Source: CAVURW01 sp963743595
GTDB taxonomy: Bacteria; Verrucomicrobiota; Verrucomicrobiia; Methylacidiphilales; UBA1321
DNA: 10,380 bases
Assembly: GCA_963743595.1 (NCBI GenBank)
Contig: CAVURW010000171.1
Location: forward strand, 1-10,380
Direction: 5' to 3'
This document shows positions 5,273 to 10,380 of this stretch, piece by piece (position 1 is the stretch's first letter; every line of letters starts with the position of its first letter). The position numbers and the translations under genes are program-made. The notes below the pieces were generated by a model. The model was not told the DNA's origin and did no database searches. It saw only the letters and a program-made list of their open reading frames with translations.

Positions 5273-5376
5273 TCTACTCAGATACTACTCGCTAAATGCA
5301 AAAACGGCTCACATAAAAAGAGGAACATTCATCACCTGCGTAGGATGCTAATCACTATCTATCAATAAATCGAAAG

Positions 5377-5391
5377 GTTACAAAGTGTAAC
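5377..5391 (-). terminator. Weak hairpin after the HEAT-repeat gene
   Basis: GTTAC/GTAAC arms around a 5-nt loop, followed on the minus strand by a T-rich run (CTTTCGATTTATT). The stem is only 5 bp. It lies 33 nt past the stop of the HEAT-repeat gene and ahead of the hydrolase start, so it may partly separate the two. Confidence 0.25.
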
Positions 5392-5423
5392 TACGCTGGA
5401 GGGTTGTTTCTAGTCAATCTAAC

Positions 5424-6986
5424 CTAATGGGTCGGATGCTTCTGGCAATTCTCAATGAACTGACGAATCGATTCGGATGTATTTGGGTCATCGTGCAACT
5501 GCTTGATAGCATCCTTCGAACGCTCTGTCAGCTCATCCGATACCAAGCAAAAGACCGCTTCATCCACTACATCTTCGTTTGAGTTTTTGAGGTATTCTAT
5601 TAACTTACCATAGGTAATTCGATCCTTCGGATTGATCTCCAAAACGTCGAACATATAGGGGATTTTGGTCTTATCATCAGACTTATCGATCATGGCGTGA
5701 ATCAAGGGCAAAAGCGGTACTGCATCGGCCTTCATGTCTCCTGCCAAGTCGATGGCGGTATCCTGCAAGTCAGGATCGTCGATATCCTTTCTTAACAAAT
5801 CGAGCTTGGCAGAAAGGTCCATTTGTCGGTTCACCCACGCGGCCAGAGCGAGATTACAAATATGCTTATCGGAATCGGTCAAATATGGGGTGAGCCAGTC
5901 CAGTTTGCGTTGAACGGGAGTCGAGAACTTGCAGGCCAGTGTCAGAGCAAGATAACGTAAGTTGGCATTTGTTGAATGGAGATCCGAAGCCAATGCAGTG
6001 GCGGATTGAGGCCCGAGCCTTTCAAGTACGTCGATGTGACTAAATAAATTTTCGTAGGTATCGTTCGCCGCGTGTTCTCGGAGCGCGGGAATCACCTGGG
6101 GGCCAATCTGCACCAAAAAATCAATCGCAGTATGGGAAGTGAGATGGTCCAGGGCGTCGATCAATCCGGGCACGACCGTGGCGGGGTCAAATTTCATCTT
6201 GCTTAGAACTTCCTGACATGACATTTCAAACCCAAAATCCGAGTCCGATAGCCCTTTGACGAAAATGGGCGCATAGCTGGGATCGGTTGCCCCGATCTTA
6301 ATCAAAGTGCGTCCAGCTTCTTCTCTGACTTTATCCCGCTGATCGTCAAACAAATGAACGAGCCTCGGAACCGCAGATGCACCGTCTGGACCCAACTTCG
6401 CGAGCGCGGTGGTAGACCAGTAAATGACGTTCTCGTCTTTATCGTCTAGGGCTCCTGTGAGCTCAGGAATCAAGAGCGGGATGACTTTCAAATCTTTGCT
6501 TGGCACCTCAATTAGGCCCATTCGGGTGGCGGGATCTTTAAGATAGGGACGTAAATTCTCCGCGAGAACATTGGGATCCATTTTCGGCAAAAGATCATCG
6601 ATTTTCTGGCTGAGCAGGCCGATTCTAACGACTTCGAGCTCATGAACTTTCAGAGCCTGGAATTCGGCATCATTCGTGGGTACATGGACGGGCACTTTGA
6701 AGCTCTGATAAAAACTAAGGTCCAGTTTCAGCAAATCTGGGACTAAGGAATCGGGAACTTTCGGGAGAGAACTGAGATTTGTAAACGCGACGTCCAGCGT
6801 GGCCGGGTCCGTAGATTGAAGTTGCTGATGGATTGCAGAAATCTCGCTCGGCGAAAGCGCTAACGAATCATCAGCACGCGTGATAGTCGGAAACGCAAAT
6901 GCCAAAAGTACAATAGACCACAGGAGGCTCCGACCCACTTTGAGACAAGCTTGCATCCCACAAACTGTGCTCCATGCCCACCGCAT
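5424..6986 (-). CDS. Exported HEAT-repeat protein
   Basis: The product (about 520 aa) begins with a signal peptide: basic residues, then hydrophobic LLWSIVLLAFAFP, then a likely cleavage site after TRA (about residue 38) before DDSLALS. The mature part is a run of helical HEAT/PBS-lyase-like repeats of about 35-40 residues, clearest in the first half (for example ALDDKDENVIYWSTTALAKL, then DDQRDKVREEAGRTLIKIG, with repeated VPxLxxLxD patterns). Such solenoids act as protein-binding scaffolds, and no catalytic domain is visible. I chose the ATG at 6986. A GTG at 6989 is in frame just before it, and an ATG at 6956 would give a more typical signal peptide length, so the last may be the real start; none has a good Shine-Dalgarno. 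Secreted HEAT proteins are common in planctomycetes. The binding partner is unknown. Confidence 0.85.
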   Translation of the reverse strand: MRWAWSTVCGMQACLKVGRSLLWSIVLLAFAFPTITRADDSLALSPSEISAIHQQLQSTDPATLDVAFTNLSSLPKVPDSLVPDLLKLDLSFYQSFKVPVHVPTNDAEFQALKVHELEVVRIGLLSQKIDDLLPKMDPNVLAENLRPYLKDPATRMGLIEVPSKDLKVIPLLIPELTGALDDKDENVIYWSTTALAKLGPDGASAVPRLVHLFDDQRDKVREEAGRTLIKIGATDPSYAPIFVKGLSDSDFGFEMSCQEVLSKMKFDPATVVPGLIDALDHLTSHTAIDFLVQIGPQVIPALREHAANDTYENLFSHIDVLERLGPQSATALASDLHSTNANLRYLALTLACKFSTPVQRKLDWLTPYLTDSDKHICNLALAAWVNRQMDLSAKLDLLRKDIDDPDLQDTAIDLAGDMKADAVPLLPLIHAMIDKSDDKTKIPYMFDVLEINPKDRITYGKLIEYLKNSNEDVVDEAVFCLVSDELTERSKDAIKQLHDDPNTSESIRQFIENCQKHPTH

Positions 6987-7064
6987 CACAAGTCGAAACG
7001 TCGTCCGTAATCCCGCTGTTTGCGGCGTGCTGATGGTGTAGCCTTATCTTCGTTCTAACCAGCG

Positions 7065-7085
7065 CCAGCGTGACGCTGGACCCAG
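7065..7085 (+). repeat. Short interspersed palindromic repeat, copy 3
   Basis: Arms CCAGCGT (7065-7071) and ACGCTGG (7073-7079) around G, then ACCCAG. Identical over all 21 positions to the copy at 1687. A partial left arm CCAGCG (7059-7064) precedes it, as a half-copy also precedes copy 2. Confidence 0.7.
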
Positions 7086-7106
7086 GCAACGTGACGTTGC
7101 ATCCAA
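7086..7106 (+). repeat. Short interspersed palindromic repeat, copy 4 (variant)
   Basis: Directly abuts copy 3. Arms GCAACGT (7086-7092) and ACGTTGC (7094-7100) around G, then ATCCAA. Relative to copy 3 the two changed positions in each arm are changed together, so pairing is preserved while sequence differs. Confidence 0.65.
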
Positions 7107-7162
7107 TAGCGCCTTTCGACTTCACGATGCCTTCGTGTCTTTAGACCCGAAGTGTCGGCCTC

Positions 7163-7393
7163 ATGTTCAGACCGTCTGATAAGACGGTCGAAGGACTGGG
7201 TCGGATTACCGAATCCGCTAAACAAGCGATGCCGTATCTAGATCGCTTGTTGGTCTTCGAAAACACACAATTCGGCCAACGTCACCTTCTGACAATCGAA
7301 AATGTTAAGATCACGAAGCTTAATGAACCGCTCCCGGAGACAATTGCCCAGCAATACCAGTCGTTAATCGACACGTTCCGCTCAATTGGTTGA
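7163..7393 (+). CDS. Hypothetical small protein (76 aa)
   Basis: The ATG at 7163 opens a 76-codon frame; an in-frame TAG at 7142-7144 stops upstream extension. The product is soluble-looking, with no signal peptide, membrane segment, cysteine or recognised motif. The first half is helical (TVEGLGRITESAKQAMPYL), a short strand-like part follows (LLTIENVKITKL), and the end is helical again (IAQQYQSLIDTFRSI). There is no Shine-Dalgarno, but several firm genes here also lack one. Codon choice looks like that of neighbouring genes by eye. It lies 159 nt before the OpgC-like gene, with a hairpin between, so operon membership is doubtful. A chance frame or a gene remnant remains possible. Confidence 0.4.
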   Translation: MFRPSDKTVEGLGRITESAKQAMPYLDRLLVFENTQFGQRHLLTIENVKITKLNEPLPETIAQQYQSLIDTFRSIG

Positions 7394-7506
7394 TCTTATT
7401 TCGGCGCAAGTAGAACAAATAATCTGGCATATAGAATGCTGGTTGCGGTGGCATTCAGAGGTGTTTGTCATTTTGTTGAAGCAAAATCAAAAAACTTTGA
7501 TACCTT

Positions 7507-7533
7507 CCCTCGTCCGCGTCGTCTCAACGAGGG
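7507..7533 (+). promoter_or_regulatory. Hairpin in the leader of the OpgC-like gene
   Basis: CCCTCGT (7507-7513) pairs with ACGAGGG (7527-7533) across a 13-nt loop, ending 18 nt before the ATG at 7552. No T-run follows, so a leader structure is more likely than a terminator. Another dyad, ATTTTG/CAAAAT, lies at 7470-7487. Confidence 0.35.
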
Positions 7534-7551
7534 GATGCCCTACCACAACGA

Positions 7552-8700
7552 ATGAATAGAATTGCAATATTTGATGCTCTAAGAGGCCTGCTTCTCGTGA
7601 GCATGGCGTCGGACCATCTTCCGGGGCCACATCGGGCATTCACCTATGAGGCATTTGGCTTAGTCTCTGATGCTGAAGGGTTTGTGTTTCTTTCCGGGCT
7701 CGTTTCCGCGCTCTATGCGCTCAATTTGGTAGCCAAGGGCGGCACAGCTCTCGTTCAGAAAAAGATGCATTCTCGAGCGAGTTTAATCTATCTGTATCAC
7801 ATTACATTGCTCTTCTCACTCGTCCTGTATGGTTATTGTATCTTAAGATTTACACACCACGTTTATGGTCATGACGCCATGTATAATCCTGATAATTATA
7901 GCAATTACTGGTTATCGGCTTTTACGCCTTTTTATACACATCCCATCCACGCTTCGCTCCTCGCCCTCTTCCTCGTCTACCAGCCGCCACTGCTCGATAT
8001 TCTTCCCATGTACTGCGTGCTTCAGTTTATCGCGCCGTACATCATCCGCGCCCTGGAACAGGGAAAGATACGCACCGTGCTCTTCTCCTCCATCTCGCTC
8101 TGGGCGCTTTCTCAGTTGAAGTTTACTCAGGTGATTCTCTCGTGGATCATTCCCGCAGATTGGCACATCACCTATTTTGTGTTCGATCCCTGTGCCTGGC
8201 AGCTTCTGTTCACGCTCGGTTTCGTTGCGGGCTACGTCTCTAAAAAGCAGGTGCTGCTGCCGAATCCCGGGCCGTGGATTGCGGTGGCCAGTTCCGTTAT
8301 GCTCGTCGGGTTGTGGGTGCGGTATGGCGTGGTGACGCCGCAGGACATTTACGATCCCTTCATGCACCGCAGTTGGCTGGGACCATTCCGCTTGATCAAT
8401 GCGCTGGCGTTCTTTTTCCTCGTCTCCCAGGTGATCCATGTCTGGCGGCCTAAAGTGGATCACTCGTGGCTTGGCTGGTTGGGGCGCTATTCCCTGCCCG
8501 TCTTCACCTACCACATCGTGTTCATTTACCTGGGCGATTTCTGGTTCCAACGCATTGCCTCTCAGCCGAACGGCTGGGTCATCATGTGCTGTTTCATCGT
8601 GGTCCTGATTTCGTCACTCGCCATCCCCATTTATCTCTCGGATTACCTCCGAAAACTGTGGGCTGGCGACAGTTCAAAGCCCGCCCTTGCTGCGAGCTAA
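7552..8700 (+). CDS. OpgC-family membrane acyltransferase
   Basis: The 382-aa product is a multi-pass inner-membrane protein with roughly ten hydrophobic helices. Motifs of the OpgC (MdoC-like) branch of acyltransferase-3 proteins are present: FDALRGLLL (7-15), a charged SDH at 20-22, AEGFVFLSG (41-49), LLDILPMY (147-154), DPCAWQLLFTLGF (212-224), and LGRYSLPVFTYH near the end (309-320). Characterised OpgC adds succinyl groups to periplasmic glucans. Related proteins in other lineages may acylate other envelope or exported glycans, so the acceptor here is unknown. No OpgG/OpgH genes are in the window. There is no Shine-Dalgarno at the ATG, and the leader holds a hairpin. The GmhB-like gene starts 25 nt after its stop on the same strand, suggesting co-transcription and a sugar- or envelope-related role. 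Confidence 0.88.
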   Translation: MNRIAIFDALRGLLLVSMASDHLPGPHRAFTYEAFGLVSDAEGFVFLSGLVSALYALNLVAKGGTALVQKKMHSRASLIYLYHITLLFSLVLYGYCILRFTHHVYGHDAMYNPDNYSNYWLSAFTPFYTHPIHASLLALFLVYQPPLLDILPMYCVLQFIAPYIIRALEQGKIRTVLFSSISLWALSQLKFTQVILSWIIPADWHITYFVFDPCAWQLLFTLGFVAGYVSKKQVLLPNPGPWIAVASSVMLVGLWVRYGVVTPQDIYDPFMHRSWLGPFRLINALAFFFLVSQVIHVWRPKVDHSWLGWLGRYSLPVFTYHIVFIYLGDFWFQRIASQPNGWVIMCCFIVVLISSLAIPIYLSDYLRKLWAGDSSKPALAAS

Positions 8701-8724
8701 TTTTTGACGAAGAATCGTCGGCGA

Positions 8725-9246
8725 ATGAAGGCCGTGTTTCTCGATCGCGATGGCGTGTTGAACGTTCCGAAAGTCATTGAGCGGAAGCCATATCCGCCCG
8801 ATACCTTGGCGGAATTTACGCTCTACCCGGAAGCCGTGCCCGCTTGCCAACGGCTAAAAGTTGCCGGTTTTCTACTCATTCTGGTCACAAATCAACCCGA
8901 CGTCGGTCGTGGCACACAATCGCGAGAGGTCGTCGAAGCGATGCATGGCGTGCTCACCGCATACATCCCTCTCGACCGCATCGAAGTTTGCTACGCCCCG
9001 GATAGCACCGCTCCCGACGCCCGGCGACGCAAGCCTGCTCCCGGCATGGTGCTCGATGCGGCTGAGGCACTCGGAATCGATTTGAGCCAAAGCTTTCTTG
9101 TGGGCGATCGTTGGCGGGATATTGACTGCGGATTCGCAGCAGGCGTTCGTACAATCTTTATTGATCGAGACTACGATGAAAGCCTACGCCAGAAGCCCGA
9201 TTTCACCTGCACCTCGCTCGACGCGGCTGTCGAAATCATATTGTGA
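8725..9246 (+). CDS. HAD-IIIA phosphatase, GmhB-like (histidinol-phosphatase / heptose bisphosphatase family)
   Basis: The product is 173 aa starting MKAVFLDRDGVLN, the usual start of this family. An in-frame TTG at 8704 exists but adds only a basic stub. HAD motifs are complete: DRDGV with Asp 7 and Asp 9; motif II LILVTNQ (51-57) with Thr 55; Lys 103 in RRKPAPGM; and GDRWRDID (127-134) with Asp 128 and Asp 132. YPEAVPACQRLKVAGF (34-49) is also typical. GmhB removes the C7 phosphate of D,D-heptose 1,7-bisphosphate in LPS core synthesis; relatives act on histidinol phosphate. The zinc loop of GmhB is mostly gone: Cys 89 remains, but the expected His and the CxC pair before RKP are Ala 91, Ala 99 and Arg 101. 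The substrate may therefore differ. It follows the OpgC-like gene closely. Confidence 0.88.
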   Translation: MKAVFLDRDGVLNVPKVIERKPYPPDTLAEFTLYPEAVPACQRLKVAGFLLILVTNQPDVGRGTQSREVVEAMHGVLTAYIPLDRIEVCYAPDSTAPDARRRKPAPGMVLDAAEALGIDLSQSFLVGDRWRDIDCGFAAGVRTIFIDRDYDESLRQKPDFTCTSLDAAVEIIL

Positions 9247-9262
9247 AGTGCTGCAGGCTTTT

Positions 9263-9293
9263 CCGATTGAGCGCGAAGTTTCAGCCGATTGAG
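9263..9293. repeat. 9-bp direct repeat at the convergent gene ends
   Basis: CCGATTGAG occurs at 9263-9271 and again at 9285-9293, 22 bp apart; the second copy includes the last codons of the RHH gene. It may be a small duplication or chance. Confidence 0.3.
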
Positions 9294-9556
9294 TCGTGTT
9301 TCCGAATCCAGTCTTCCCGTACACGTTGCATGTGCTTTTCCACCTCTTCCTTCGTGTAAACGGGACCGCCTGCGGCAATTTTCGCTCGAGCGGTTTCGAT
9401 GGATAGGATGATCTCGGGAGTGAAGATGCTGCTCTCGTCGAACGAGTCAGTAGCAACAATATCGGCAATATATTGCTCAACGCTCTGGAAACCTGCTTCA
9501 TTCGCTCGTGTTTGAGCTTGCTGATAAACGTCATCGCTTAGCTGAGTCTGATGCAT
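9281..9556 (-). CDS. Ribbon-helix-helix antitoxin-like protein, no partner toxin
   Basis: Starting at the ATG at 9556 the product has 91 aa. Residues 3-36 (TQLSDDVYQQAQTRANEAGF, then SVEQYIADIV) match the ribbon-helix-helix pattern: a short beta strand followed by two helices with the second introduced by a S/T-V-x-x-Y-I turn, as in CopG/ParD-type antitoxins. The C-terminal half (about 48-88) is charged and helical, EIILSIETARAKIAAG then a KEEVEKHMQRVRE stretch, resembling the toxin-binding tail of ParD-like antitoxins. A TTG 24 nt upstream is a poorer start. Toxin genes usually follow such antitoxins, but here the downstream strand is occupied by the end of the convergent phosphatase gene, and the upstream neighbour is a membrane protein. 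It may be an orphan antitoxin or a plain RHH regulator. Confidence 0.75.
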   Translation of the reverse strand: MHQTQLSDDVYQQAQTRANEAGFQSVEQYIADIVATDSFDESSIFTPEIILSIETARAKIAAGGPVYTKEEVEKHMQRVREDWIRKHDSIG

Positions 9557-9597
9557 ATTCGAGTACGAAGTTACTACCAAAGCGCTAGCCGGTCACG

Positions 9598-10251
9598 CTA
9601 CGGCGGCAAGTCCGCGGGCCCGGTCTCTTTTGCGAAAGGATCTTCCTCTTCCTTATTAATCGCGATTGGCCGGGGCGTTTCAACGAACGCGCGAGACACT
9701 TCTGATGGCTCAGCGTCGAGCGACATTTGAGTCACTGGCGTGTCATCGAAATAGCTGTAGTTCAGGTGATTGCAGATGTAGACGGCCCACGCTTGGCGGG
9801 TGATGTCGGCGCAGAGCGTGTGCGAACCGCCCAAGCGATCGCAGTAAAAGATCCGCCATGCACGTCTATTTTTTGCCGCTCGATACGACTCAACGCCGAA
9901 CGTCGAGATATTTTCGATCGGTACAAAGGTGTCTGAGTACCACGGAATCGGCTGGCTGCAGACTTGCACACCGTTGTTGCCTAGACGAAAGCAGGTCGCA
10001 TTCACCAAATTCAGAACGCCGATCGAGCCCATGACCGAGCAGAGCACGAGCGTAAAACCGAGACTCGCTTGTTTGGGATTGGGATGCGTGGGTGGCGAGC
10101 TCGCCAGCTGGATAATCAGAACAAAAAACCCGAGCGCGACAAAGAGCACGCCAAGAGGCATCGGCCAGCCCATACGAATCACGGGGAATTGCTGCGAATT
10201 ATCCACGACGAGGCCATTCGGCGGAGGCTCATTGAAAGGGCGGGCTCGCAT
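9598..10251 (-). CDS. Two-helix membrane protein with PH-like domain
   Basis: The product has 217 aa: a hydrophilic N-terminus, two transmembrane helices (about 31-51 and 64-83) separated by a proline-rich loop, then a beta-rich domain (about 86-165) and a disordered acidic, proline-containing tail (about 180-217). After the helices the order of strands (FRLGNNGVQV, FVPIENISTFGVES, WRIFYCDRLGGSHTL) ending in an amphipathic helix (ITRQAWAVYICNHLNY) resembles bacterial PH-like (YdbT/bPH2-type) domains placed behind a membrane hairpin. The exact family is not certain. The function is unknown. There is no Shine-Dalgarno at the ATG. The RHH gene starts 41 nt after its stop on the same strand and a partial gene ends 30 nt before its start, so a minus-strand operon is plausible. 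Confidence 0.75.
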   Translation of the reverse strand: MRARPFNEPPPNGLVVDNSQQFPVIRMGWPMPLGVLFVALGFFVLIIQLASSPPTHPNPKQASLGFTLVLCSVMGSIGVLNLVNATCFRLGNNGVQVCSQPIPWYSDTFVPIENISTFGVESYRAAKNRRAWRIFYCDRLGGSHTLCADITRQAWAVYICNHLNYSYFDDTPVTQMSLDAEPSEVSRAFVETPRPIAINKEEEDPFAKETGPADLPP

Positions 10252-10281
10252 AGGCTGAACGTAGCACTATTCAGGGTTTCA

Positions 10282-10380
10282 TCAATTCGTGACATTCGGA
10301 TTTGCAACAAAGCGAATGGAACGCGATTCAATGGCGGGGATGATGATCAATTTCTGTTCCGCACCATGAGGCGATTCCGG
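10282..10380 (-). CDS. C-terminal end of a gene entering from the right edge (partial)
   Basis: On the minus strand the frame is open from the window edge to a TGA at 10282-10284, immediately followed by a second in-frame TGA. The 32 visible residues, starting PESPHGAEQKLIIIPA and ending VANPNVTN, have a natural composition with a hydrophobic strand followed by charged residues. The stop lies 30 nt before the membrane-protein start on the same strand, which suits an operon. Nothing more can be said of its identity. A chance open frame of this length is possible. Confidence 0.35.
   Translation of the reverse strand, partial: PESPHGAEQKLIIIPAIESRSIRFVANPNVTN

Noticed and set aside
7473..7501. 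Sigma-70 promoter (TTGTTG, 17 nt, TTTGAT) ahead of the OpgC-like gene
   Set aside because: Only 3 of 6 and 4 of 6 consensus bases match, in AT-rich sequence where such pairs are common.
7912..8550. 212-codon open frame antisense to the OpgC-like gene
   Set aside because: Composition is low-complexity Glu/Gly/Pro/His with no motif; it mirrors the codon bias of the real gene.
9184..9534. 116-codon minus-strand frame overlapping the RHH gene
   Set aside because: It overlaps both the RHH gene and the end of the phosphatase gene; only the RHH frame has a recognisable fold.
1..10380. CRISPR array, tRNA/rRNA genes, insertion sequences or prophage
   Set aside because: No regularly spaced repeats, tRNA-like cloverleaf, transposase, integrase or phage structural gene was found on either strand.

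Overview
The window reads as bacterial chromosome of moderate GC, most likely from a planctomycete or a related lineage. That guess rests on the gene mix (slipin-type SPFH protein, OpgC-family membrane acyltransferase, secreted HEAT-repeat protein, adrenodoxin-type ferredoxin, NtrC-like regulator), on short genes scattered in small groups on both strands, and on many starts without a Shine-Dalgarno. No rRNA, tRNA, CRISPR array, transposase or phage gene is seen, so the lineage is an inference.

Layout. 1-139 is a leader that folds on paper into a compact three-way-junction RNA just ahead of a slipin/SPFH gene (140-910). A second leader with an 11-bp perfect inverted repeat precedes an HNH nuclease gene (1105-1686). 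The HNH gene converges on an NtrC-family response regulator (1812-3272, minus); a hairpin terminator and a small palindromic repeat lie between them. The 311-bp space between the regulator and the ferredoxin gene (3584-4099, plus) holds a sigma-54-like -24/-12 element, three dyads, and a 34-codon basic small ORF with a Shine-Dalgarno (3454-3558). 4100-4444 has no gene. Then come two minus-strand genes, an alpha/beta hydrolase (4445-5272) and a HEAT-repeat exported protein (5424-6986). Two more copies of the palindromic repeat and a 76-codon hypothetical gene (7163-7393) lead to an OpgC-like acyltransferase (7552-8700) and a GmhB-like HAD phosphatase (8725-9246), probably co-transcribed. The right end is a minus-strand group: an RHH antitoxin-like protein, a two-helix membrane protein with a PH-like domain, and the tail of a gene that enters from the right edge.

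How the parts work together. The clearest functional unit is regulator / small ORF / ferredoxin. The regulator keeps an intact receiver and Fis-type HTH, but its AAA+ domain has lost the GAFTGA loop, the Walker B glutamate and the sensor II arginine. It is therefore unlikely to drive sigma-54 open-complex formation in the usual way, although a sigma-54-like element faces away from it towards the ferredoxin. The OpgC/GmhB-like pair points to envelope glycan or sugar-phosphate metabolism. The palindromic repeats vary in a compensatory way between copies, so pairing of their arms seems to be maintained.
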